A stretch of DNA of 64,000 bases from Thalassobacillus devorans MSP14 (GTDB taxonomy: Bacteria > Bacillota > Bacilli > Bacillales > Halobacillaceae). The stretch's first letter is position 1; each line of letters opens with the position of its first letter. The position numbers and the translations under genes were made by a program. The notes beneath the pieces were generated by a model. It saw only the letters and a program-made list of their open reading frames with translations. It did no database searches and was not told the DNA's origin. The stretch covers positions 390,364 to 454,363 of the forward strand of contig NZ_KI543237.1 in assembly GCF_000496835.1 (NCBI RefSeq), given 5' to 3'. Positions 41,989 through 52,639 of the stretch are shown piece after piece.

Positions 41989-43824
41989 TTGGATAAATTT
42001 TTGGCTGGCGTAGACATCGGCAATTCATCTACAGAAGTAGCGATTGCAAAAGTACAGGGGACACAGCTTCATTTTGTTTCCCAATACTTAGTTAAAACGA
42101 CAGGTATAAAAGGAACGATAGACAATGTCAAGGGTATCCGCTTTGCTTTAACGGAAGCCGCGAAGAAGGCCGAGATCCATTTTCATGATATTGAGCTGAT
42201 TCGTCTGAATGATGCTGTTCCGGTCATTGGAGACTTAGCTATGGATCTTATAAGTGAAACGATCATAACCGAATCCTCAATGATCGGTCATAACCCGGAT
42301 ACACCTGGTGGAGCAGGGTTGGGAATAGGTACCACCATCTTAATTGACCAGCTGGAAAAAGTTGAAAAATCAGATAAGGAGTTTATCGTTGTAGTACCTA
42401 ATCCATTCGATTATGAAATCGTCGCCCATCTGATTAACAGAGCTATGGATCAAGGAACTGCTATTACCGGAGCGGTTGTACAAAAAGACGATGGCGTGCT
42501 GATCCACAACCGCTTGAACAAAAAAATTCCTATTGTGGATGAAGTTGCTCTCATTGAAAAAGTTCCACTATCTAAATTGGCTGCCGTCGAAGTTGCTTTG
42601 CCAGGACATGTCATACGTACATTGAGCAATCCCTATGGGCTTGCTACCGTCTTCGACCTGGATTCAGACCAGACGAAACAAATCTCTTTAGTGGCTAAAG
42701 CATTAGTCGGCAACCGATCCGCTGTAGTGATTCGAACTCCCCAGGGTGAAGTAGTCGAACGGAAAATCGAAGCAGGAAAAGTTTTTTTAAAAGGCTCGAA
42801 TAATCAGCAGCTTAGTGTTTCCATTAATGATGGAGCTGAAACCTTGATGCAAACGTATGAAAAGCTCGAAAGTTTGATCGATGTCCAGGGAGAAACAGGG
42901 ACAAATGTCGGCGGAATGTTCAATGGACTGCGGCAAGACCTTTCCTTGCTTACTGATCAATCCCCTGAAGAAATCAAAATCTCTGACTTCCTGGCTGTTG
43001 ATGCAGTTATTCCTACTTCCATCAGTGGATCGATGGCCGGTGAGCTTTCCATGGAGAGCGGCGTCGCTTTAGCATCCATGGTAAAAACAGATCGTATTCC
43101 TGTCGAAAGAGTAGCTGCTCAATTAAAAAAAGATACAGGCATACCAGTAGAAGTCGGCGGGATAGAAGCAGAAATGGCAATACGTGGAGCTCTGACCACC
43201 CCTGGCACAGGAAAGCCTATTGTGATACTTGATATGGGCGGTGGTTCAACGGATGCGGCTATGATGACAGAAACAGGAAAACTCACATCGACCCACCTGG
43301 CAGGTGCTGGTGACATGGTTACGATGCTTATTAATTCTGAACTGGCACTGGAAAATCTGGAACTAGCTGAAAAAATCAAAAAGAATCCTCTAGGAAAAGT
43401 GGTCAGTCTGTTTCATATGCAACTGGAAGACGGGACCACGTTGTTTTCTGACACTCCTTTCCCCCCCTACACATTCGGAAGAGTTGTGATTCGGGAAGAA
43501 AAGGAACTGACTCCTATATCATCAAAAGCATCCATGGAAAAAATCAGAGATATTCGCCGTAGTGCGAAGCGAAGGGTTTTCGTTACCAATGCCTTACGCT
43601 CTCTTAAAAAAATCCTGCCGACAGGTAATTTAAAACATATTTCTTCTGTAGTAATGCTTGGAGGATCTGCATTAGACTTTGAAATACCACAAATGATTAC
43701 GGAAGAACTGGGTAAGTATGGAATCGTTGCCGGCTTCGCCAATATTCGTGGATCAGAAGGCCCCCGAAATGCAGTTGCTACCGGCCTGGTACTTTCTTCT
43801 ATCCATAAAGAGGTATTAAGATAA
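41989..43824 (+). CDS. Dehydratase reactivase large subunit
   Basis: 611 residues from a TTG start (MDKFLAGVDIGNSSTEVAIAK). The ASKHA/actin-like ATPase motifs are present: GVDIGNSSTEV near the N-terminus and VILDMGGGSTDAAMM around residue 410, with VMLGGSALDFEIP near the end. It matches the DdrA/GdrA/PduG group, which exchanges damaged, tightly bound cobalamin from inactivated dehydratase with ATP hydrolysis. The small subunit gene follows with a 1-base overlap (TAATG). Confidence 0.92.
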   Translation: MDKFLAGVDIGNSSTEVAIAKVQGTQLHFVSQYLVKTTGIKGTIDNVKGIRFALTEAAKKAEIHFHDIELIRLNDAVPVIGDLAMDLISETIITESSMIGHNPDTPGGAGLGIGTTILIDQLEKVEKSDKEFIVVVPNPFDYEIVAHLINRAMDQGTAITGAVVQKDDGVLIHNRLNKKIPIVDEVALIEKVPLSKLAAVEVALPGHVIRTLSNPYGLATVFDLDSDQTKQISLVAKALVGNRSAVVIRTPQGEVVERKIEAGKVFLKGSNNQQLSVSINDGAETLMQTYEKLESLIDVQGETGTNVGGMFNGLRQDLSLLTDQSPEEIKISDFLAVDAVIPTSISGSMAGELSMESGVALASMVKTDRIPVERVAAQLKKDTGIPVEVGGIEAEMAIRGALTTPGTGKPIVILDMGGGSTDAAMMTETGKLTSTHLAGAGDMVTMLINSELALENLELAEKIKKNPLGKVVSLFHMQLEDGTTLFSDTPFPPYTFGRVVIREEKELTPISSKASMEKIRDIRRSAKRRVFVTNALRSLKKILPTGNLKHISSVVMLGGSALDFEIPQMITEELGKYGIVAGFANIRGSEGPRNAVATGLVLSSIHKEVLR

Positions 43825-44156
43825 TGAATAATCAGAAAGTTTATATTACAATTTTTTATGCACGTACCCTCCCTTCTGTACAAATTAAAGAAGTGGTTGC
43901 AGGATTGGAGGAAGAAGGAGTCCCTTTTTTACTACAAAAAAGCGATCCATCCATTAACTTTATTGAACTTGGATGGAATGCTGCAATGAGTTCACCTTTG
44001 CAAGTAGGCATAGGTATTGATCAGCATCATCACATTTGTGTGCACCATCAGAAGTTGAATCAGACACACCCATATTTGAAAAATACGCTTCAAAATGGAC
44101 GAAAGTTTGGCCAATATGCTGCTCGTATAGTAAAAGGGCTGCCATTATATTATTGA
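43824..44156 (+). CDS. Dehydratase reactivase small subunit
   Basis: 110 residues. VYITIFYARTLPSVQIKEVVAGLEEEGVPF, SPLQVGIGIDQHHHICVHHQKLNQTHPYL and FGQYAARIVKGLPLYY match the DdrB/PduH group. It forms the reactivase with the large subunit by mimicking the dehydratase medium subunit. The start overlaps the large-subunit stop, so translation is coupled. Confidence 0.88.
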   Translation: MNNQKVYITIFYARTLPSVQIKEVVAGLEEEGVPFLLQKSDPSINFIELGWNAAMSSPLQVGIGIDQHHHICVHHQKLNQTHPYLKNTLQNGRKFGQYAARIVKGLPLYY

Positions 44157-44172
44157 TAAAGGAGAATCCCAT

Positions 44173-44601
44173 ATGGATCAAATTAATTTAGAAATAGCAA
44201 AAAAGCTGATTGATAAATCAGAGAAAGAAGCTGAACAAATCGGAGTCCCTATGGTAATCAGTATCGTTGATGCTGGGGGCAATTTAATAGCCTGTCATCG
44301 CATGGATGACGCACTCCTGGTAAGTGTGGATATTGCACAAAATAAAGCATGGACTTCAGTAGCAATGAAAATGCCAACGGCAGAATTAGCTGAATCAGCA
44401 GGAGCGGGAAAAGACCTTTACGGTATTAATACTACCAATAATGGCCGGGTTGTCGTATTCGGAGGCGGCATTCCGTTAAAAAAGGATGATAGAATCATTG
44501 GAGCAGTAGGTGTAAGCGGCGGAGCGGTTGATCAGGATATACGAGTGGCCCAGGCAGCGGTAGATATATTAGAAGAATCCATAGCATTTTCCAGTCAATG
44601 A
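44173..44601 (+). CDS. GlcG/HbpS (PduO C-terminal-like, DUF336) protein
   Basis: 142 residues, with MVISIVDAGGNLIACHRMDDALLVSVDIAQNKAWTSVAM and GGGIPLKKDDRIIGAVGVSGGAVDQDIRVAQAAVDIL typical of DUF336. In PduO this fold is the C-terminal heme-binding domain following a cobalamin adenosyltransferase domain; here the adenosyltransferase domain is absent. As last gene of the dehydratase operon it may assist cobalamin handling or redox, which is inferred only from context. A terminator follows at 44633. Confidence 0.85.
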   Translation: MDQINLEIAKKLIDKSEKEAEQIGVPMVISIVDAGGNLIACHRMDDALLVSVDIAQNKAWTSVAMKMPTAELAESAGAGKDLYGINTTNNGRVVVFGGGIPLKKDDRIIGAVGVSGGAVDQDIRVAQAAVDILEESIAFSSQ

Positions 44602-44632
44602 CGAAGAATCTTAAAATCTAAAAAATTATTTT

Positions 44633-44677
44633 AACCCCTCAAGGATCCGTTAATCTTTTTTCCGATCCTAAGGGGTT
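44633..44677 (+). terminator. Terminator of the dehydratase operon
   Basis: AACCCCT and AGGGGTT with inner GGATC/GATCC pairing, then TTATT. It separates the dehydratase operon from the two-component genes. Confidence 0.85.
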
Positions 44678-44783
44678 TTATTATGGTCACCACCATTTTA
44701 TGTTAGCGCTTGCAAAAAGAATCATATATAATAAGATTCAAGAAAAAATCCCACAAAATGGAGAAGAAAAAGGAGGCAGGCTG

Positions 44784-46007
44784 TTGAGTGTATTGACTTT
44801 ACGTAACGTTGTGGATGTAGAAATCCTTCAGGAAATACAGGAACGGTTCTCAGAGGCAACAGGCTTTGCTGTTATCATTGCAGATGATGATGGCGTCCCT
44901 GTTACAGAACCTACTAATTTCACAAGTTTTTGTACGCAGATACGCTCTTCTGCTGAAGGCTCACACCGTTGTATCCTTTCTGATAAAAAAGTAGGTTTGA
45001 TGGCAGCAGAACAAGGTAAAGCAGTCAGACATTACTGTCACTCCGGATTAGTAGATATGGCAGCGCCTATTGTCCTAAATGGAAAATATCTTGGATCTGT
45101 TCTATGCGGCCAGGTTTTAATTGAAGGTCAGGATGAAAATGTAATAACTGATATACGAGAGAAAATGAAATCTTTACCAATTGACCAAAATCTCCTAAAG
45201 CTATTCCTTGAAAAAATTGAATTTACCAGTGAGCAACGGATCCAATCTGCTACTGGCATGCTGCAGCTTGTTGCTAATTACATTATTAAATTTGGTGCTG
45301 ATCAAATTGCCCAAGAAGAAGTAAACAGAAAAAATCAAATGTTGATGAAAGAAATGAAGCTTCGTTCCAAGTTGGAAAATCTTCTTCAAGAGGCACAACT
45401 GAAAATATTACAATCACAGATCAACCCGCACTTCTTATTCAATACACTCAACACCCTGTCTCGCCTTGCTTATTTAGAAAACGCGGAGCAAACCCAGCAC
45501 CTGACCTACTCTTTAGCCAAAATAATGAGATACAGTCTCAGAAATATAGATCAACTTGTTACTTTGAAAGAGGAGTTAGAATACACCGGAAATTATTTGA
45601 ATATTCAGCAATACCGTTTTCAAAACCGAATCCAATTTGAGCAAACAATAGCGATTGATACAGAAACCATTAAATTGCCCATACTTACCATTCAACCTAT
45701 TATAGAAAATGCTATCATACATGGTTTTGAGCCACAGGATGGAAGTGTAGTCATAAAAATTCATGGGTATTTAGATAATAACCATTTTATATTGGAAATT
45801 GCTGATACAGGAGCAGGGATGACTGAGGAAAAATTGTCTACTATTTTTTCTGAAACAAACAGCAGCAAAAAGAGTCATACTACAGGAATCGGTTTGAATA
45901 ATGTCCATAAAAGAATACAGTATTACTTTGGGGAAGATCATGGCATTACAGCAATTAACAGCAGGCTCGGAGACGGCACAACAGTCCGTATTGTAATACC
46001 AGTTTAG
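44784..46007 (+). CDS. PocR-domain sensor histidine kinase (LytS/YesM-type kinase)
   Basis: 407 residues from TTG 44784, seven bases after AGGAGG; the frame extends to 44700 but without a site. The PocR ligand domain (about 10-185) shows FCTQIRSSAEGSHRCILSD and VRHYCHSGLVDMAAPIVLNGKYLGSVLCGQVL with its conserved Cys/His. A coiled linker leads to the kinase region QSQINPHFLFNTLNTLSRL (phospho-His) and an ATPase domain with IQPIIENAIIHGF and DTGAGM. No membrane segment is present, so it senses an internal ligand, probably a diol, glycerol or derivative. It is paired with the response regulator downstream. Confidence 0.9.
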   Translation: MSVLTLRNVVDVEILQEIQERFSEATGFAVIIADDDGVPVTEPTNFTSFCTQIRSSAEGSHRCILSDKKVGLMAAEQGKAVRHYCHSGLVDMAAPIVLNGKYLGSVLCGQVLIEGQDENVITDIREKMKSLPIDQNLLKLFLEKIEFTSEQRIQSATGMLQLVANYIIKFGADQIAQEEVNRKNQMLMKEMKLRSKLENLLQEAQLKILQSQINPHFLFNTLNTLSRLAYLENAEQTQHLTYSLAKIMRYSLRNIDQLVTLKEELEYTGNYLNIQQYRFQNRIQFEQTIAIDTETIKLPILTIQPIIENAIIHGFEPQDGSVVIKIHGYLDNNHFILEIADTGAGMTEEKLSTIFSETNSSKKSHTTGIGLNNVHKRIQYYFGEDHGITAINSRLGDGTTVRIVIPV

Positions 46008-46021
46008 GAGGCATTTTCACT

Positions 46022-46783
46022 TTGAAGGTATTGGTTGCAGATGATGAACAATTAGAACGTAAAGTGCTTAAATTGATAATAAAAAAGGAAAACCTGGATA
46101 TAAGTCAAGTGTACACCGCAGAAAATGGAGCTGAAGCTATTAAGCAAGTAAGGAAGGAGAGCATCGACCTTCTCCTGATGGATATTAAAATGCCTGTAAT
46201 GGACGGCTTAATGGCAGCAAAAATAATAAAAAGAGACTTTCCAGACTGCCGCATCATCTTTCTAACTGCGTACGATGAGTTCGACTTTGCCTATCAGTCT
46301 ATAAAATTAGGAGTGGAGGACTACCTGTTAAAACCAGCACAGCCAAGTGAGGTCAAAAAAGCATTAATGAAATATATCCCCGAAGCTAATCACCCGCTTC
46401 CAATTACGTTAGAAGATTCTTGTTCTCATGTACAAAGTGTAATCAATTATATTGAAGAAAACCTCCACCTGAATATAAGCATTGAAACGTTAGCTGAATT
46501 TGTCCACCTTAGTAGTCAATATTTAAGCCGGCTGTTTAAACAAGAAACTGGTTTTACAATCACGCAGTATATAACAATAAAAAGATTGGATAAAGCAAAA
46601 GAATATTTAAGAAGCAATCAGAACACCGTGATGGAAATAAGCGAGAAATGCGGATTCACCGATTCGAATTATTTTGCTCGAGTATTTAAAAAATACGAAG
46701 GAATCACCCCTACACAATATCAGCATCAGTCTCTTATGACTAGAAAGAAAAAAATGAATTCCTTTAATAATTTTGTAATGTAA
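46022..46783 (+). CDS. AraC-type response regulator
   Basis: 253 residues from a TTG start. The receiver domain (about 1-120) has ADDEQLERKVL, the phospho-acceptor LLLMDIKMPVMDG (Asp near 54), LTAYDEFDF and LLKPA. The C-terminal AraC double helix-turn-helix (about 145-245) reads LETLAEFVHLSSQYLSRLFKQETG-like and EISEKCGFTDSNYFARVFKKYEG. It is 14 bases after the PocR kinase and most likely activates the dehydratase promoter near 39153. It ends convergent to dhaM with a shared hairpin. Confidence 0.9.
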   Translation: MKVLVADDEQLERKVLKLIIKKENLDISQVYTAENGAEAIKQVRKESIDLLLMDIKMPVMDGLMAAKIIKRDFPDCRIIFLTAYDEFDFAYQSIKLGVEDYLLKPAQPSEVKKALMKYIPEANHPLPITLEDSCSHVQSVINYIEENLHLNISIETLAEFVHLSSQYLSRLFKQETGFTITQYITIKRLDKAKEYLRSNQNTVMEISEKCGFTDSNYFARVFKKYEGITPTQYQHQSLMTRKKKMNSFNNFVM

Positions 46784-46812
46784 ATTTTGGCAATAAATAT
46801 TATAAAGCAAAA

Positions 46813-46851
46813 AACAGGCATAGCAGGAATTTCATTCCCCTTATGCCTGTT
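46813..46851. terminator. Bidirectional terminator between the response regulator and dhaM
   Basis: AACAGGCATA and TATGCCTGTT form a 10-base stem with a 19-base loop. It is flanked by T/A-rich sequence on both sides and lies between convergent genes. Confidence 0.8.
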
Positions 46852-46879
46852 ACACTTATATTCTCAAGGCAAATTAAAA

Positions 46880-47251
46880 TCAAAACTCTTTTTCTAATGC
46901 CTTCACAATTTCCTTAAGCGATTTTCCCATGCTCGCTTCCACAGCCGCCAGATAAGCACCTTCCAATACAGGAGCTTCCGCCAGATGAACGTTTTCCAAC
47001 TCCAGCATTTCGATTGCCATCTCGGCATTCATTTTAGCACTTCCCAGATCATAAAACATAACTACACCCTGATCGTTATGGACATGCTGGATAGCTGCCT
47101 GGATTTTCTCAAGGCTGGTGCCGATTTCGCCATCTTCCAGCCCGCCTGCCGCTTCGACTGCAACCTTTCCAACTGCCTGATCCACGATTTCTTTAATGCC
47201 TTCGGCTGCTTTTTCACTGTGTGATATCACGACGATTCCTACGTTAGCCAT
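46880..47251 (-). CDS. dhaM: PTS-dependent dihydroxyacetone kinase phosphotransferase subunit
   Basis: 123 residues of the EIIA-mannose fold: NVGIVVISHSEKAAEGI with the phospho-His near residue 10, then GVVMFYDLGSAKMNAEM and EAPVLEGAYLAAVEAS. It is the short, single-domain form that takes phosphate from HPr and passes it to DhaL-bound ADP. It lies three bases after the dhaL stop and ends the glpFK-dhaKLM cluster. Confidence 0.92.
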   Translation of the reverse strand: MANVGIVVISHSEKAAEGIKEIVDQAVGKVAVEAAGGLEDGEIGTSLEKIQAAIQHVHNDQGVVMFYDLGSAKMNAEMAIEMLELENVHLAEAPVLEGAYLAAVEASMGKSLKEIVKALEKEF

Positions 47252-47254
47252 GTC

Positions 47255-47875
47255 TTATCCTTCCCCTTCGAGCGTTTCTGCCAATGCAGCAAATAGATAA
47301 TAAGAAGAGACGGAGCCAGGATCCAGGTGTCCTTTGGAACGCTCTTTCAAATAAGCAGCTCTTCCTTTTGTCGCCACAATATCTTTCGTAGCTTCCATCG
47401 CTGACTCTGCAGTGTCACGGAGTACCCCGGCTTCCACAGTCTGGGCCTCGTTCATCTTTTCAACAACAGGAGCCCAGACGTCGATCATCGTCTTTTCTCC
47501 TTCTTCTGCTTTCCCACGCTGCTTGATGCCGGCAAGCGCATCTTCCAATGCTTCTACAAACGTCTTATCATCTACCTCCGCTTCGCCTTTTACGGCCATC
47601 GACATTTTCAAAAGAGCAGTACCGAACAATGGACCGGATGCTCCTCCTACTTTTGACATCAATGTCATGGCGCTTTCTTTCCATACGTCGGCAACCTGCT
47701 CGTAGTCATTATTGCCAAGTTTATTCATTACCGCATCAAATCCTCGGGCCATGTTGATGCCATGGTCACCATCACCGATCGCCTGATCCAGTGAGCTGAG
47801 GTAATCCTTGTTATCTTGTATTTTTTGGTTGGCTTTTGTCATCCAGTCTATCGCCAGATCGGCTGTAAATTTCAC
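47255..47875 (-). CDS. dhaL: Dihydroxyacetone kinase subunit L (ADP-binding)
   Basis: 206 residues. LDQAIGDGDHGINMARGF supplies the Asp residues that hold Mg-ADP, and GGASGPLFGTALLKMSMA and DPGSVSSYYLFAALAETL are family hallmarks. It transfers phosphate from DhaM to dihydroxyacetone bound on DhaK. RBS AAGGAGGAG-like sequence precedes the ATG, 24 bases after dhaK. Confidence 0.92.
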   Translation of the reverse strand: MKFTADLAIDWMTKANQKIQDNKDYLSSLDQAIGDGDHGINMARGFDAVMNKLGNNDYEQVADVWKESAMTLMSKVGGASGPLFGTALLKMSMAVKGEAEVDDKTFVEALEDALAGIKQRGKAEEGEKTMIDVWAPVVEKMNEAQTVEAGVLRDTAESAMEATKDIVATKGRAAYLKERSKGHLDPGSVSSYYLFAALAETLEGEG

Positions 47876-47899
47876 AATAAACTCCTCCTTCTATCCCCT

Positions 47900-48880
47900 T
47901 TAAAATGCCGGTGCGGTCGTCGGACTATCCAGTAATTCCTTCATATCGGCGTCCAATTTCAGCAGTGTCACAGAGCATCCCGCCATTTCCAATGATGTCA
48001 TGTATTCACCAACGAAAGTCTTATGTGTATTTATTCCTTTTTCCTGTAAAATCGCCTGGACTTTTCGATTAACCAGCTGAAGCTCCATTTCAGGAGTAGC
48101 ACCCATGCCATTTACCATCACGGCAACGTCATCCGACTCGGCCAATTCCATGTCAGCAAGAATATGATCCATTAATTCAGCAGCAATATCATCGGCAGAA
48201 CCGAGCGGTTTACGTTCGGTTCCAGGCTCGCCATGGATGCCGATACCAATCTCCATTTCATCGTCATCGAGCTCAAATCCAGGCTTGCCGGACGCCGGCA
48301 TGATACAAGGTGTCAAAGCAACGCCCATCGACCTGACATTCGCGATCACTTTTTCGGCTGCTGCTTTAACTTCCTCCAGGGACGCTCCTGCCTCTGCTTT
48401 TGCCCCTGCGATTTTATGAACAAAGATAGTACCGGCGACCCCTCTGCGACCATCTCTCTCTTCGATGGCCACATCATCCTTGACAATCACCTGCGCCACA
48501 TCGATACCTTCTGCTTCCGCCATTTCAGCAGCCATCTCAAAGTTCATGACATCCCCACTGTAATTTTTAATGACAAGCAACACCCCGGAGCCCCCATCGA
48601 CCGCCTTGATCGCTTCAAATACCTGGTCCGGAGTTGGAGAAGTGAAAACTTCGCCAGCTACAGCAGCATCAAGCATCCCCTTACCTATGTAGCCGGCATG
48701 GGCTGGTTCATGGCCACTGCCCCCACCGCTGACAATACCTACCTTATTTTGAACAGGAGCATCTTTTTTTGTTACAACGGTAGTATCAGGTATCCGCTTG
48801 ATTTGGTCCGGGTATGCGGCAACTACTCCATCCAGCATTTCGGTTACAACTTGATTCGGATCGTTGATGATTTTCTTCAT
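47900..48880 (-). CDS. dhaK: Dihydroxyacetone kinase subunit K (substrate-binding)
   Basis: 326 residues. VSGGGSGHEPAHAGYIGKGMLDAAVAGEVFTSP is the substrate-binding region and IGIGIHGEPGTERKPLGSAD holds the His that binds dihydroxyacetone covalently (about 218). It receives phosphate from DhaL and makes dihydroxyacetone phosphate. AGGAGGAG precedes the ATG. A hairpin lies between this gene and glpK upstream, so its expression may be partly separated. Confidence 0.93.
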   Translation of the reverse strand: MKKIINDPNQVVTEMLDGVVAAYPDQIKRIPDTTVVTKKDAPVQNKVGIVSGGGSGHEPAHAGYIGKGMLDAAVAGEVFTSPTPDQVFEAIKAVDGGSGVLLVIKNYSGDVMNFEMAAEMAEAEGIDVAQVIVKDDVAIEERDGRRGVAGTIFVHKIAGAKAEAGASLEEVKAAAEKVIANVRSMGVALTPCIMPASGKPGFELDDDEMEIGIGIHGEPGTERKPLGSADDIAAELMDHILADMELAESDDVAVMVNGMGATPEMELQLVNRKVQAILQEKGINTHKTFVGEYMTSLEMAGCSVTLLKLDADMKELLDSPTTAPAF

Positions 48881-48902
48881 ATGAATACTCCTCCTATTAA
48901 AT

Positions 48903-48932
48903 CAGGCACCTCTTATTAACAAAAGGTGCCTG
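48903..48932 (-). terminator. Hairpin between glpK and dhaK
   Basis: CAGGCACCT and AGGTGCCTG pair around a 12-base loop. On the minus strand only ATTTAAT follows, so termination would be partial; it may lower dhaKLM relative to glpFK or stabilise mRNA. Confidence 0.6.
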
Positions 48933-48943
48933 TCATTATTGGT

Positions 48944-51297
<2,354 letters not shown>

Positions 51298-51335
51298 GCC
51301 AGCACACTCCTTTTTAAGTTGGATTTAACAGGAAC

Positions 51336-51399
51336 AAAAAAGACCCACACTTCCAGCCCGCACTTCCCCCCAGGGAAAGTACTTGCTCAGTGTGAGTCT
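51336..51399 (-). terminator. Leader terminator of glpF, GlpP antitermination target
   Basis: On the minus strand AGACTCACACT and AGTGTGGGTCT pair and are followed by about six T, about 40 bases before the glpF ATG. Bacillus glp leaders hold just such an inverted repeat that GlpP with glycerol-3-phosphate prevents from terminating. The GlpP gene is outside the window. Confidence 0.8.
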
Positions 51400-51449
51400 C
51401 CATGTCTCCGTCACTTAGTTAACTTGTTATCTATTAACCTAACCTATCA

Positions 51450-51463
51450 TGAAAGCGTTGTCA
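51450..51463. promoter_or_regulatory. CcpA cre site upstream of glpF
   Basis: TGAAAGCGTTGTCA fits TGWAANCGNTNWCA at every position, about 50 bases before the leader hairpin. It should repress the glpFK-dhaKLM cluster on preferred carbon sources. The remaining gap to 51719 is AT-rich with no gene seen. Confidence 0.8.
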
Positions 51464-51719
51464 ATGATTTTCACAAAATAGTTTTGAGTTTGTAATCTGT
51501 TTTTAACAAAACATCCCTTAAACTTCTATGTATTTCCTTTTAATGATTCTTTGGGTAGCTGAATCAAAACCGTCTAGTCTGCAATAATACCCGTCCAGTA
51601 CCAGTTGCACATTGTTTGGAATAACCTCTATTTTCACAAAACGCTAAATGGACCAGGTGGTTAAATATGGATAATCAGGGCACCCTAACCCATAACTCAC
51701 TACATAGGAGGTCATAGCC

Positions 51720-52583
51720 ATGCCGAATAAAAAGAAGGAAATACAACCTAAGCAGCACCAGGACCGACAGCCCGGCTTTGAATATGAAATGAAGCCACAG
51801 CCGGAATATGTAAATAACGCTTATATAGGCAGCGGAAAGTTAAGTGGAAAAGTCGCCGTCATTACCGGTGGTGACAGCGGGATTGGAAGAGCGGTCAGTC
51901 TGTATTTTGCCAAAGAAGGTGCTGATGTTGCGATTCTTTATTTGAATGAACAGGAAGATGCTGACAAGACAAAACAACTTGTGGAAGCGGAGGGTAGAAA
52001 ATGCGAATTGATTACTGGGGATATTGGAGACCCGGCCCATTGCGAATCTTCCGTTACACAAGTCGTCCATACAATGGGAAAAATCGATATCCTTGTGAAT
52101 AACGCAGCCATCCAGTATCCGAAAGCGAATTTTCTCGACATTACCAATGAGCAGATGGCAGAAACGTTTCGTGTGAATTTCTTTTCTTATTTTTATATGA
52201 CGAAAGCCGTCCTGCCTCATATGAAAAAAGGCAGCACGATCATCAACACCTCTTCTGTAACAGCTTACGAAGGAAACGAACAGCTGATAGATTACGCGTC
52301 AACCAAGGGGGCCATTACTGCTTTCACCCGCTCTCTGGCAAAGTCATTAGTCGGGAAAGGCATCCGTGTCAACGGCGTTGCGCCTGGTCCGATTTGGACA
52401 CCTCTTATTCCGGCCAGTTTCGATAAACAGAAAGTGGCAGAATTCGGTTCCGATAATCCGATGGGACGACCAGGACAGCCACGGGAGCTCGCTCCCGCTT
52501 ATGTCTATTTAGCCAGTGATGACTCAAGCTACGTAACCGGTCAGATGATCCATATAAACGGCGGCATTCCCGTGAATGGATAG
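51720..52583 (+). CDS. SDR family oxidoreductase (YdaD/YhdF-like stress protein)
   Basis: 287 residues. A charged N-terminal extension (PKQHQDRQPGFEYEMKPQPEY, about 1-40) precedes the Rossmann fold with the nucleotide motif VITGGDSGIGRAV, the NNAA motif, the catalytic Ser in NTSSVTAYEG, the YASTKG Tyr-x-x-x-Lys motif and APGPIWTPL. Proteins of this form in Bacillus are linked to general stress and NAD(P)-dependent redox. The 5' region holds AGGAGG before the ATG, and no certain sigma-B promoter could be drawn. A hairpin repeat follows as terminator. Confidence 0.9.
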   Translation: MPNKKKEIQPKQHQDRQPGFEYEMKPQPEYVNNAYIGSGKLSGKVAVITGGDSGIGRAVSLYFAKEGADVAILYLNEQEDADKTKQLVEAEGRKCELITGDIGDPAHCESSVTQVVHTMGKIDILVNNAAIQYPKANFLDITNEQMAETFRVNFFSYFYMTKAVLPHMKKGSTIINTSSVTAYEGNEQLIDYASTKGAITAFTRSLAKSLVGKGIRVNGVAPGPIWTPLIPASFDKQKVAEFGSDNPMGRPGQPRELAPAYVYLASDDSSYVTGQMIHINGGIPVNG

Positions 52584-52592
52584 ACAGTTGAA

Positions 52593-52629
52593 CACCCCGG
52601 GACATCCATTATCTGGATGTCCCGGGGTG
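52593..52629. terminator. CCCCGGG hairpin repeat between convergent genes
   Basis: CACCCCGGGACATCCA pairs perfectly with TGGATGTCCCGGGGTG around a 5-base loop, between the SDR and Old Yellow Enzyme genes. It probably ends both transcripts. The inner stem is the ACATCCA type seen also at 16900-16946. Confidence 0.8.
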
Positions 52630-52639
52630 CAGCCTAACA

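Noticed and set aside
44701-44715. cre-like TGTTAGCGCTTGCA before the PocR kinase gene
   Set aside because: It departs from the CcpA consensus at two positions and is too weak to call.
44700-44783. 28 extra codons before the PocR kinase
   Set aside because: A strong AGGAGG lies just before TTG 44784, and the extension lies over the ribosome binding site region with no own site.
51600-51719. Sigma-B promoter before the SDR gene
   Set aside because: Only loose GGTTAA and GTTTGG matches with poor -10 partners were found.
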